Shown here: piece by piece, positions 1 to 7,226 of the stretch
Numbering within the stretch: the stretch's first letter is position 1
Layout of the letters: each line of letters opens with the position of its first letter
Origin: Oceanobacillus damuensis
Lineage (GTDB): Bacteria > Bacillota > Bacilli > Bacillales > Amphibacillaceae
DNA length: 35,046 bases
Assembly (NCBI RefSeq): GCF_001618145.1
Contig: NZ_LQNF01000036.1
Coordinates: 1-35,046 of the forward strand
Reading direction: 5' to 3'
Position numbers and translations under genes: made by a program
Notes under the pieces: model-generated
Database searches by the model: none
Seen by the model: the letters and a program-made list of their open reading frames with translations, nothing else
What the model was told of the DNA's origin: nothing

Positions 1-377
1 GTCAGGTCAAAAGCGCAGTGTATTTCCCCGAGCGGTAGCCGAAGTATCTCGCTTCCATTATCCGTGCCAACGTTCTAACACAAATAATAGTTACTTCGCT
101 TTTTATATCAAATACGAAGATAAAAGCAGCAAAATGAAAGAACGATCCTTTCAGTTCAGCCTTCTTTGACCATACAGTTAATCCAAAGTCCACACATGCA
201 GTATTTCTTCAGTCCTCCTCATCCTCCTATCTGCTAGGGCTTATTTGCCAATTCCATTCTGCGAAAGTTGAGTTAGCCCCCGAAAACAAAAGCTGTCACC
301 AAGGTTTCGGTGACAGCCTTAGTTTCATTTATACAGACAGGAAAACTTCTTCTCTGCAAAAAAAATAACGGAAACAC
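1..377. other. Intergenic region without a recognisable gene
   Basis: Apart from the hairpin at 292-317 I see no supported gene here. A 63-codon reading frame exists on the - strand (193 to 2), but it has no ribosome binding site at a sensible distance and no recognisable motif. Its distal part (about 5-55) is richer in G+C than its surroundings and could be a decayed intergenic repeat, which cannot be tested from one copy. Confidence 0.5.
292..317. terminator. Hairpin terminator, probably bidirectional
   Basis: A perfect 9-bp stem (gctgtcacc at 292-300 with ggtgacagc at 309-317) closes an 8-nt loop. Read on the - strand the stem is followed by a T-rich tract (ttttgtttt); on the + strand it is followed by a weaker cttagtttc tail. 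It most likely ends transcription coming from an upstream gene outside the window and insulates the rpsB promoter. Confidence 0.7.
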
Positions 378-406
378 TTGATTACAGTATTCCATTGTGG
401 TATATT
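378..406 (+). promoter_or_regulatory. Sigma-A type promoter for rpsB
   Basis: TTGATT (378-383) and TATATT (401-406) are separated by exactly 17 nt, and a TGN extended -10 (tgg) precedes the -10 box. It would give a leader of about 150 nt in front of rpsB, as expected for an autoregulated ribosomal protein operon. Confidence 0.75.
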
Positions 407-428
407 AACTTTTGGTGTAAATACTATG

Positions 429-515
429 TTCATCAATATGGATGAAACAGGTCTTTAAAAACACACGTCCGGTGATTTGTATATATGGTGCTGTCCCTAT
501 GGGATAGTCTATACA
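429..515 (+). promoter_or_regulatory. Structured rpsB mRNA leader
   Basis: The leader contains a 5' hairpin (TTCATC 429-434 with GATGAA 441-446). Further on lies a two-tier stem: TGTATA 478-483 with TATACA 510-515, enclosing CTGTCCC 491-497 with GGGATAG 501-507 around a 3-nt loop. E. coli S2 represses its own rpsB-tsf mRNA through the 5' region; by analogy this may be an S2-binding leader, but that is inference. Confidence 0.45.
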
Positions 516-562
516 CAGAAATGACCCAGGCGGAGGAAAAAAACCATTAGGAGGAATTATTT

Positions 563-1330
563 ATGGCAGCAATATCAATGAAACAATTGTTGGAAGCTGG
601 TGTACATTTCGGACATCAGACACGCCGTTGGAATCCAAAAATGAAGAAATACATCTTCACTGAGCGTAACGGCATCTATATCATCGACCTGCAAAAAACG
701 GTAAAGAAGGTTGATGAAGCATACAACTATGTAAAAGAAATCGCGTCAAATGGCGGTACTATTCTTTTCGTAGGAACAAAAAAACAAGCACAGGATTCAG
801 TAAGGGACGAAGCAATTCGTTCTGGTATGTACTATGTTAACCAACGCTGGTTAGGTGGTACACTTACTAATTTCCAAACGATCCGCAAACGTATTAACCG
901 TTTGAAATCCATTGAGAAGATGGAAGAGGATGGTACATTTGAAGTACTGCCCAAAAAAGAAGTTGTTAACTTAAACAAAGAAAAAGATCGTTTAGTTAAA
1001 TTCCTAGGTGGAATTAAAGAAATGACTAAACTGCCTGATGCTTTATTCGTAATTGACCCTCGTAAAGAGCGTATTGCAATTGCTGAAGCACACAAATTGA
1101 ACATTCCTATCATCGGAATTGTAGATACTAACTGTGATCCTGATGAAATTGATTATGTTATCCCGGCAAACGACGATGCAATTCGTGCCGTAAAACTTTT
1201 GACTTCAAAAATGGCAGATGCTATTTTAGAAGTTAAACAGGGAGAAGAAACTGAAGAAGCGGAAGCTGAAGCAGAAGTACAAGCAGAAGAATCTTCTGAA
1301 GAGGCTGCTGCAGAATCAACTCAAGAGTAA
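563..1330 (+). CDS. rpsB: 30S ribosomal protein S2
   Basis: The 255-aa product is ribosomal protein S2, a late-assembling protein of the small subunit that contacts S1-type proteins and the mRNA exit side. The N-terminus ([20 protein letters not shown]) and the segments [11 protein letters not shown] and [10 protein letters not shown] are typical of the family. The last 30 residues form a Glu/Ala-rich acidic tail, which makes it slightly longer than the B. subtilis protein. A clear taggaggaa ribosome binding site lies 8 nt before the ATG. It is the first gene of the block and is followed by tsf, the usual bacterial pairing, with a terminator-like attenuator between them. Confidence 0.97.
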   Translation: MAAISMKQLLEAGVHFGHQTRRWNPKMKKYIFTERNGIYIIDLQKTVKKVDEAYNYVKEIASNGGTILFVGTKKQAQDSVRDEAIRSGMYYVNQRWLGGTLTNFQTIRKRINRLKSIEKMEEDGTFEVLPKKEVVNLNKEKDRLVKFLGGIKEMTKLPDALFVIDPRKERIAIAEAHKLNIPIIGIVDTNCDPDEIDYVIPANDDAIRAVKLLTSKMADAILEVKQGEETEEAEAEAEVQAEESSEEAAAESTQE

Positions 1331-1345
1331 TCTAAAAAAGGTGAG

Positions 1346-1382
1346 GGTGATAAGAGGATATGAACCTTTTATCACCTTTTTT
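1346..1382 (+). terminator. Attenuator/terminator between rpsB and tsf
   Basis: A 12-bp stem (1346-1357 with 1365-1376, one G-U pair) around a 7-nt loop is followed by six T residues. This is a good intrinsic terminator. As tsf has no obvious promoter of its own, it probably works as a partial terminator that lowers EF-Ts expression relative to S2. Confidence 0.85.
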
Positions 1383-1427
1383 AAAGAAAAAATGACATTG
1401 CTTAACTATTCAAAGGAGGATCTCTAA

Positions 1428-2312
1428 ATGGCTATTACTGCTCAAATGGTTAAAGAACTACGTGAAAAAACTGGTGCTGGTATGATGGATTGTAAAAAAG
1501 CACTTCAGGAAACAGATGGCAACATTGATGCTGCTATCGATTTTCTGCGTGAAAAAGGTATTGCAAAGGCTGCAAAAAAAGCAGACCGTATCGCTGCTGA
1601 AGGCCTGACACACATTGAAGTCGATGGCAATAAAGCTGCGATTATCGAAGTGAACTGTGAAACTGACTTCGTTACCAAAAATGAACAGTTTAAAAGTCTC
1701 TTATCCGAATTGGGTAAACATATTGTAAGCCAACAACCAGCAAGTGTTGAAGAAGCTTTACAACAAAAGTTGAACGGTGAGGGAGAAACGGTTGATTCGG
1801 TTATCAACTCTGCAGTATCAACAATTGGAGAGAAAATCTCTCTTCGTCGTTTTGCTACAATGGAAAAAACGGATAACGATTCATTTGGTGCCTACCTGCA
1901 TATGGGTGGACGTATCGGTGTGTTATCTTTACTTGAAGGAACGACGGACGAGCAGGTTGGAAAAGATATTTCCATGCATGTTGCAGCAGTAAATCCTCGT
2001 TATGTGTCTCGTGACGCAGTTTCGGAAGATGAAGTGAATCATGAGCGCGAAGTATTGAAATCACAAGCATTAAACGAAGGTAAACCAGAAAAGATTGTTG
2101 AGAAAATGGTTGAAGGCCGATTGGGTAAATTCTTTGAAGAAATCGTTCTTTTGGAACAAAGCTTTGTAAAAGATCCAGATCAAAAAGTGAAAAAATATGT
2201 GGCTGATAAAGGTGCTTCCGTTAAATCGTTTGTTCGCTATGAAGTTGGAGAAGGAATGGAAAAACGCGAAGAAAACTTTGCAGAAGAAGTTATGAGCCAA
2301 ATTAAAAAATAA
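1428..2312 (+). CDS. tsf: Translation elongation factor Ts
   Basis: The 294-aa protein is EF-Ts, the nucleotide exchange factor that releases GDP from EF-Tu in the cytoplasm. The N-terminal UBA-like region ([20 protein letters not shown], then DCKKAL) and the TDFV motif (in CETDFVTKN, about residue 80), which contacts the EF-Tu nucleotide site, are both intact. The length matches the B. subtilis protein (about 293 aa). The ATG is preceded by a strong aaaggagg site. It lies downstream of rpsB across an attenuator hairpin and upstream of pyrH across a second hairpin. Confidence 0.97.
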   Translation: MAITAQMVKELREKTGAGMMDCKKALQETDGNIDAAIDFLREKGIAKAAKKADRIAAEGLTHIEVDGNKAAIIEVNCETDFVTKNEQFKSLLSELGKHIVSQQPASVEEALQQKLNGEGETVDSVINSAVSTIGEKISLRRFATMEKTDNDSFGAYLHMGGRIGVLSLLEGTTDEQVGKDISMHVAAVNPRYVSRDAVSEDEVNHEREVLKSQALNEGKPEKIVEKMVEGRLGKFFEEIVLLEQSFVKDPDQKVKKYVADKGASVKSFVRYEVGEGMEKREENFAEEVMSQIKK

Positions 2313-2330
2313 GGTATTCCATCCTGGCTA

Positions 2331-2359
2331 TAGGGAACATTCATTTGTTCCCTATTTTA
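2331..2359 (+). terminator. Hairpin terminator between tsf and pyrH
   Basis: A perfect 9-bp stem (tagggaaca 2331-2339 with tgttcccta 2347-2355) is followed by tttt. It would end or attenuate rpsB-tsf transcripts before pyrH. Confidence 0.8.
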
Positions 2360-2431
2360 CAACAATGATAAATAAAATCTCTGTATTCTACAAAACAGCT
2401 ATCAAAATATAAAATTTCTATGGAGGTTATT

Positions 2432-3154
2432 ATGACAACAGCACGGTACCGTAGAATTGTGTTAAAATTAAGTGGAGAAGCTCTAAGTGGTGAACAAGGT
2501 TATGGCATCGATCCGAAAATCATCAAATCAATCGCCGAACAAGTAAAAGAGGTAGCGGAACTAGGTGTGGAAGTAGCTATCGTTGTCGGCGGAGGAAACA
2601 TATGGCGTGGCAAGGTTGGAAGTGAAATGGGAATGGATCGTGCATCAGCTGACTATATGGGTATGCTGGCAACGATCATGAATTCACTTGCACTGCAGGA
2701 TGGACTGGAGACTATCGGAATCCAGACGAGAGTACAGACTTCTATCGAAATGCGCCAGGTCGCCGAGCCATACATAAGGAGAAAAGCAATTCGTCATTTA
2801 GAGAAAAAGCGTGTTGTCATTTTCGCAGCCGGTACAGGAAATCCTTATTTTTCAACGGATACAACAGCAGCACTTCGAGCAGCAGAAATTGAAGCGGAAG
2901 TTATATTGATGGCTAAAAATCATGTCGATGGGGTATATACGGATGATCCGAAGCTAAATAAAGATGCACAGAAATATGAAAGCCTGACTTATATGGAAAT
3001 GCTTAATGAAGGTTTGGGTGTAATGGATTCAACAGCCTCTTCTTTATGCATGGATAATGATATCCCATTAATTGTATTTTCTATTACTGAAGAAGGCAAT
3101 ATTAAAAGGGTTGTCGAAGGAGAAACAATCGGCACAACAATAAGGGGGAAATAA
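2432..3154 (+). CDS. pyrH: UMP kinase
   Basis: The 240-aa protein is the bacterial hexameric UMP kinase of the amino acid kinase family, phosphorylating UMP to UDP with ATP for pyrimidine supply. The family signatures are visible: VLKLSGEAL near the N-terminus, the glycine-rich [11 protein letters not shown] loop and [20 protein letters not shown]. An in-frame ATG at 2420 would add four residues, but it overlaps the Shine-Dalgarno sequence (ggagg 2422-2426). The ATG at 2432 is therefore preferred, and it gives the usual family length. frr follows after only 2 nt, so the two are translated together. Confidence 0.96.
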   Translation: MTTARYRRIVLKLSGEALSGEQGYGIDPKIIKSIAEQVKEVAELGVEVAIVVGGGNIWRGKVGSEMGMDRASADYMGMLATIMNSLALQDGLETIGIQTRVQTSIEMRQVAEPYIRRKAIRHLEKKRVVIFAAGTGNPYFSTDTTAALRAAEIEAEVILMAKNHVDGVYTDDPKLNKDAQKYESLTYMEMLNEGLGVMDSTASSLCMDNDIPLIVFSITEEGNIKRVVEGETIGTTIRGK

Positions 3155-3156
3155 TT

Positions 3157-3714
3157 ATGTCAGAAGCGATTATGAATCAAATGCAGGAAAAAATGGAACA
3201 GGCAGTACAGGCTTTTTCGAAGAACTTAGCATCAGTAAGAGCAGGCAGAGCTAATCCAAGTCTATTGGATAGTATCTATGTCGATTATTATGGTGCGTCC
3301 ACTCCATTGAATCAGCTGGCCACTATTGGCGCTCCGGAAGCTAGACTACTCACTATAACACCTTATGATAAAACAGTTCTTTCTGATATTGAAAGAGCTA
3401 TTCAAATTGCAAATCTAGGTTTGACCCCGTCAAATGATGGAAATATGATTCGAATCAATATCCCGCCTTTAACGGAGGAAAGACGTAAGGATTTAGTGAA
3501 AGTGGTCGGTAAATATGCTGAAGAATCAAGGGTGCAAATTCGTAATATTCGTCGGGATACAAATGATGGCTTGAAAAAGCTGGAAAAAAATGGAGACATT
3601 ACGGAAGATGACTTACGTGGATTTCAGGATGAAGTTCAAAATTCAACGAACGAACACATTTCAAAAATTGATGAACTTGCAAAAAATAAAGAAAAAGAAA
3701 TAATGGAAGTTTAA
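3157..3714 (+). CDS. frr: Ribosome recycling factor
   Basis: The 185-aa product is ribosome recycling factor, which with EF-G splits post-termination ribosomes. The sequence shows the [11 protein letters not shown] segment, the [13 protein letters not shown] segment of the second domain, and the C-terminal helix that includes [20 protein letters not shown]. Its length equals that of the B. subtilis protein. The start lies 2 nt after the pyrH stop, with its aagggggaa ribosome binding site inside the end of pyrH. A terminator follows, so it closes this transcription unit. Confidence 0.97.
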   Translation: MSEAIMNQMQEKMEQAVQAFSKNLASVRAGRANPSLLDSIYVDYYGASTPLNQLATIGAPEARLLTITPYDKTVLSDIERAIQIANLGLTPSNDGNMIRINIPPLTEERRKDLVKVVGKYAEESRVQIRNIRRDTNDGLKKLEKNGDITEDDLRGFQDEVQNSTNEHISKIDELAKNKEKEIMEV

Positions 3715-3776
3715 AAACTTTACAATTCTTTATACATTAAATGTATCGGTGATTCATATATTGCAGAGTAAGATGC

Positions 3777-3807
3777 AAAAGCCCTCTTATTAAAGGGGGC
3801 TTTTGTA
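3777..3807 (+). terminator. Terminator after frr
   Basis: A 12-bp stem (aaaagccctctt 3777-3788 with aagggggctttt 3793-3804, one G-U pair) ends in a T tract. The -35 box of a putative uppS promoter lies in its distal arm. Confidence 0.85.
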
Positions 3808-3855
3808 ATCTGCAGCAATAATCGTTATAATAAGAAAGTATTATCATGATATAAT
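3803..3855 (+). promoter_or_regulatory. Tandem promoter candidates for uppS-cdsA-rseP
   Basis: TTGTAA (3803-3808) and TATAAT (3826-3831) are spaced by 17 nt. A second perfect TATAAT at 3850-3855 has a TGN extended -10 (tga) but a poor -35. Both lie directly after the frr terminator, so the lipid genes probably start a new unit here. Confidence 0.6.
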
Positions 3856-3951
3856 GTAGATTCATCCTGTTGGAGATAAGGCTTTCAGTCCTTGGCCATC
3901 AAAGAACTACGTTAGAGGATTGCAAGTCAACAACATTTCGGGGGACAGACT

Positions 3952-4713
3952 ATGTCGATGAAAATTCCTTTTTTAAATAGTAAACAAACAAAAGAAATTG
4001 AGGCAGAACGAATGGGAAACGTGCCGGACCATGTTGCGATCATAATGGATGGCAACGGACGCTGGGCAAAAAAACGCGGATTACCTCGAATAGCAGGACA
4101 TAAAGAGGGTGTTTCTGCTGTTAACAAAATTGTTAAAGCCGCAGTGAATTCAAACGTTAAAATTCTTACTCTATATACTTTTTCCACGGAAAACTGGAAA
4201 AGACCGAAGTCAGAAATTGACTTTATATTGAGACTTCCGAAAGAATTTCTACATATTTACCTGCCGGATCTGATTTCCAATAATGTTAGAATAGAAACGA
4301 TCGGTGATTTCGATTCTCTTCCTGACTATACAAGAGAAGCTGTTCGATATGCGATCGACAAAACGAAGGATAATGATGGGCTTTTACTGAATTTTGCTCT
4401 AAACTATGGCAGTAGACTGGAAATTGTCCACGCTGTAAAGCAAATAATTAATGACATCGATGATTCGAAGCTTTCAATTGATTCATTGGACGATGATGCG
4501 TTCTCTAAATACTTATTCACAAATGGTTTATCTGACCCCGATTTACTTATCCGAACCGGCGGTGAACAAAGATTAAGCAATTTCCTTCTTTGGCAGCTAG
4601 CATATACCGAGTTCTGGTTTACGGATGTATTGTGGCCTGATTTTAAAGAAGAGAATTTTTTGTGCGCCCTTGAAGAATATCAACAGAGGAAAAGACGGTA
4701 TGGAGGTATTTAA
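3952..4713 (+). CDS. uppS: Undecaprenyl diphosphate synthase
   Basis: The 253-aa enzyme is a cis-prenyltransferase that elongates farnesyl diphosphate with eight isopentenyl diphosphates to give the C55 lipid carrier for peptidoglycan and teichoic acid synthesis. The catalytic motif HVAIIMDGNGRWA (Asp33), the TFSTENW motif and the C-terminal RTGGEQRLSNFLLWQ segment are intact. An ATG at 3958 is possible two codons downstream; the first ATG has the better spacing from cggggga. cdsA follows 15 nt later. In B. subtilis dxr, which feeds the same pathway, would follow cdsA; it is absent here. Confidence 0.96.
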   Translation: MSMKIPFLNSKQTKEIEAERMGNVPDHVAIIMDGNGRWAKKRGLPRIAGHKEGVSAVNKIVKAAVNSNVKILTLYTFSTENWKRPKSEIDFILRLPKEFLHIYLPDLISNNVRIETIGDFDSLPDYTREAVRYAIDKTKDNDGLLLNFALNYGSRLEIVHAVKQIINDIDDSKLSIDSLDDDAFSKYLFTNGLSDPDLLIRTGGEQRLSNFLLWQLAYTEFWFTDVLWPDFKEENFLCALEEYQQRKRRYGGI

Positions 4714-4728
4714 GGTGATGGTAGGCAT

Positions 4729-5520
4729 ATGAAACAGCGAACGATAACAGCATTTCTGGCATTGATAGTATTTCTTCCCTTCGTCATTATTGGAGGGCTT
4801 CCATTTACACTTTTAGTTTATCTCATTGCAACTGTCGGGCTATTGGAATTAATCAGAATGAGAGATATCGGAAAGTATCTGATCCCGAATATATTGGTTA
4901 TCATATTATTATGGTTGCTCTTGATACCGAGCACATCTCCAATATTGGATTCCAGCTGGTTTACGAAGTTTGATATGATTGCTCTGATTATATTGCTGCT
5001 TTTGTCATATACAGTATTGGTTAAAAACAAATTTACTTTTGACCATGTAGGGTTTATTTTACTGGCTGCTTTTTATGTTGGTCTTGGATTTTTCTATCTG
5101 TTGGAAACTAGAGCAGGAGATAATGCAATAAGTAACATACTATATGCATTTTTTATTATTTGGGCCACTGATACGGGTGCATATTTCTTTGGACGAGCAT
5201 TTGGAAAGAAGAAGCTATGGCCGACGATCAGTCCGAATAAAACGATTGAGGGTGCTTTAGGTGGAGTCATGTTGGCATGTGCGGTTGCGATTGTTTTCCA
5301 CTTGGTTAGTCCGTTTCCCCATTCCATGTTAATTGTCATTGCGGTAACTATTCTCGCATCCATTTTCGGCCAGATTGGCGATCTGGTTGAATCTGCATTT
5401 AAACGGAATTATGGAGTAAAGGATTCAGGAAAAATATTGCCGGGCCATGGTGGCATATTGGACAGGTTTGACAGCTTATTGTTTGTTTTGCCGTTGCTTC
5501 ACTTTATCCACTTCATCTGA
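4729..5520 (+). CDS. cdsA: Phosphatidate cytidylyltransferase
   Basis: The 263-aa integral membrane enzyme makes CDP-diacylglycerol from phosphatidic acid and CTP, the branch point for phosphatidylglycerol and cardiolipin. Several hydrophobic segments fill the sequence. The C-terminal CdsA signature is clear: SAFKRNYGVKDSGKILPGHG followed by GILDRFDS. An upstream aaggtgatgg precedes the ATG. The gene follows uppS closely in the same unit; 162 nt without a gene separate it from the preferred rseP start. Confidence 0.95.
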   Translation: MKQRTITAFLALIVFLPFVIIGGLPFTLLVYLIATVGLLELIRMRDIGKYLIPNILVIILLWLLLIPSTSPILDSSWFTKFDMIALIILLLLSYTVLVKNKFTFDHVGFILLAAFYVGLGFFYLLETRAGDNAISNILYAFFIIWATDTGAYFFGRAFGKKKLWPTISPNKTIEGALGGVMLACAVAIVFHLVSPFPHSMLIVIAVTILASIFGQIGDLVESAFKRNYGVKDSGKILPGHGGILDRFDSLLFVLPLLHFIHFI

Positions 5521-5682
5521 GGTGTGGTTAGCAGTGATATGTGCAAGACATTAAAAAAACTTGAACAGATGATTATAAACAGGTTAAACTTTATTTAAAG
5601 TTTGAATATAATTTTATCGGAGTACATGCTTAAATTTGCTTCAAAAGACAATACCGGCTCCAATAAAAGGAAGGTGTTTTTA

Positions 5683-6957
5683 TTGACCACTGTAATAGCA
5701 TTTATTTTCATGTTCGGACTGCTCGTATTTATACATGAATGGGGCCATATGATATTTGCAAAACGTGCGGGTATGCTCGTCCGTGAATTTGCGATCGGAT
5801 TTGGTCCGAAGGTGTTCTCGTTTACAAAGAACGAAACATTATATACCATTCGCCTGATCCCGGCGGGTGGATATGTAAGGGTTGCGGGAGAAGACCCCGA
5901 AATAATTGAATTAAAACCTGGGCATCATATCGGGATTGAATTCAATGATCGTGATAAAGTCTCCAAAATTATTGTTAACAATAAGTCGAAGCATCCAAAT
6001 GCGAGAGTAATTGAAGTGGAACATGCTGATCTAGACCATCAGCTTATTATCGAAGGTTATGAAATTGATGAAGAAGATAATAAGCTGCGATTTGAGATAG
6101 ATCGGAAGGCATTTTTCGTAATGGATGAACGAGAAACACAAATTGCGCCATATGATCGGCAATTTGCTTCCAAAACGGTTGGGCAACGGGCAATGCAATT
6201 ATTTGCCGGACCAATGATGAATTTTATTCTGGCGATTTTTATCTTTATTATTATAGGATTGGTGCAAGGTGTTCCTGTGGAAGAAGCGAAAATGGGAGAG
6301 ATCCAACCAGACACACCTGCAGAAGAAGCAGGGTTCCAGCGGGATGACATTGTCATACAGATTGAAGATCAATCAATTTCCACCTGGGAAGAATTTACTT
6401 CAATCGTAAGAGCCAATCCCGGTCAAGAGTTGAACATGCTCGTCCTGCGGGATAGTGAGGAGCAGCCAATTACAGTTGTTCCTGGCGAAGCTCAAGTAAT
6501 GGACCAGCAAGGTGACCCGGTTACCATCGGCCAAATTGGTGTTTTTCAAGGTTTCGAAAAATCAGTGTTGGGAACTTTTAAATACGGTTTTCAGCAAACA
6601 TATGAAACGACTAAATTAATTTTAACCAATCTGCTGATGCTTGTTACCGGCCAAGTCTCTATAGAAATGCTGTCAGGTCCCGTTGGTATTTATGATGCAA
6701 CAGACCAAGTAGTTCAAACCGGGTTTATGAATTTAATGTTATGGACAGCCATGTTGAGCATTAACTTAGGGATTATCAACCTCGTGCCACTTCCGGCCCT
6801 TGATGGAGGCAGATTACTATTTGTTGGAGTCGAAGCGTTAAGAGGGAAACCAATCGCTCCTGAAAAAGAAGGGATTTTCCATTTCGTGGGGTTTGCGTTT
6901 TTAATGCTCCTGATGATTGTAGTCACATGGAACGATATCCAGCGTTTATTCCTGTAA
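5683..6957 (+). CDS. rseP: Site-2 type intramembrane zinc metalloprotease RseP/RasP
   Basis: The protein is an S2P-family membrane protease that in B. subtilis (RasP) cleaves anti-sigma factors such as RsiW and clears signal peptide remnants. With the TTG at 5683, preceded by aaaggaagg, it has 424 aa, close to RasP, and starts LTTVIAF. The open frame extends 27 codons further to 5602, but that region lacks a ribosome binding site and family similarity. The metal motif HEWGH (residues 18-22) lies in the first membrane segment, a PDZ domain occupies roughly residues 190-290, and the third ligand motif is in PLPALDGGRLLF. The C-terminus VVTWNDIQRLFL is typical. In B. subtilis proS follows; here it does not. 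Confidence 0.94.
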   Translation: MTTVIAFIFMFGLLVFIHEWGHMIFAKRAGMLVREFAIGFGPKVFSFTKNETLYTIRLIPAGGYVRVAGEDPEIIELKPGHHIGIEFNDRDKVSKIIVNNKSKHPNARVIEVEHADLDHQLIIEGYEIDEEDNKLRFEIDRKAFFVMDERETQIAPYDRQFASKTVGQRAMQLFAGPMMNFILAIFIFIIIGLVQGVPVEEAKMGEIQPDTPAEEAGFQRDDIVIQIEDQSISTWEEFTSIVRANPGQELNMLVLRDSEEQPITVVPGEAQVMDQQGDPVTIGQIGVFQGFEKSVLGTFKYGFQQTYETTKLILTNLLMLVTGQVSIEMLSGPVGIYDATDQVVQTGFMNLMLWTAMLSINLGIINLVPLPALDGGRLLFVGVEALRGKPIAPEKEGIFHFVGFAFLMLLMIVVTWNDIQRLFL

Positions 6958-6986
6958 GTTCATAAGAAACGAAAGCGGAGGTGACT

Positions 6987-7077
6987 GTTCAGAAACGCAT
7001 GCATAAGCAAGGGACTGGAAAGCGCATGGTTTACACGCTTGGAATGTCCATTGCTTATGACAGGAGTTTCTAGGAAC
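6987..7077 (+). ncRNA. Candidate structured RNA element between rseP and polC
   Basis: One long hairpin can be drawn. GTTC 6987-6990 pairs with GAAC 7074-7077, AGAAAC 6991-6996 with GTTTCT 7066-7071, CATAAGCAA 7002-7010 with TTGCTTATG 7051-7059, GGAC 7012-7015 with GTCC 7046-7049, and AAGCG 7020-7024 with CGCTT 7036-7040, around an 11-nt loop. The helices are separated by near-symmetric internal loops and no T tract follows, so it is not a simple terminator. A Shine-Dalgarno-like ggaggtg lies just before it (6977-6983). It could be a mobile repeat hairpin, a structured RNA or a processing site; I do not recognise the family. Confidence 0.45.
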
Positions 7078-7157
7078 CGGAGCTGGACGCGGCTGTTTAT
7101 GTGTAAAAGTTAATTGCTGCCAATATTTTTACTTTCTTATTTTTTTAGAAAGCTATG

Positions 7158-7184
7158 CCCTTGTCTTCATTTTGACAAGGGTTT
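7158..7184 (+). terminator. Hairpin in polC leader (terminator/attenuator)
   Basis: A perfect 8-bp stem (cccttgtc 7158-7165 with gacaaggg 7174-7181) is followed by ttt. It lies 43 nt before the polC start codon. It could end readthrough from rseP or attenuate polC; the short T run makes a partial terminator likely. Confidence 0.55.
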
Positions 7185-7226
7185 GCATTATTATTGCAAT
7201 TCTTTTTGTTGCAGGAGGTGTAATGA

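Noticed and set aside
2..193. 63-codon - strand frame at the left edge
   Set aside because: The start lacks a properly spaced ribosome binding site, the translation has no family features, and no promoter is seen. It may overlap an intergenic repeat.
5521..5682. Remnant of dxr between cdsA and rseP
   Set aside because: All three + frames were read; none shows the DXR C-terminal or N-terminal motifs, so the loss appears complete.
5602..5682. Longer N-terminus for RseP
   Set aside because: The extra 27 residues lack family similarity and a ribosome binding site; the TTG at 5683 with aaaggaagg fits the family start.
6999..7073. 24-codon peptide inside the 6987-7077 hairpin
   Set aside because: The Shine-Dalgarno-like sequence is about 15 nt too far upstream for normal initiation and the peptide shows no known features; kept only as a remark.
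6958..7226. T-box riboswitch before polC
   Set aside because: No T-box sequence (AGGGTGG-type) or specifier-loop arrangement is found, and the downstream gene is not an aminoacyl-tRNA or amino acid gene.
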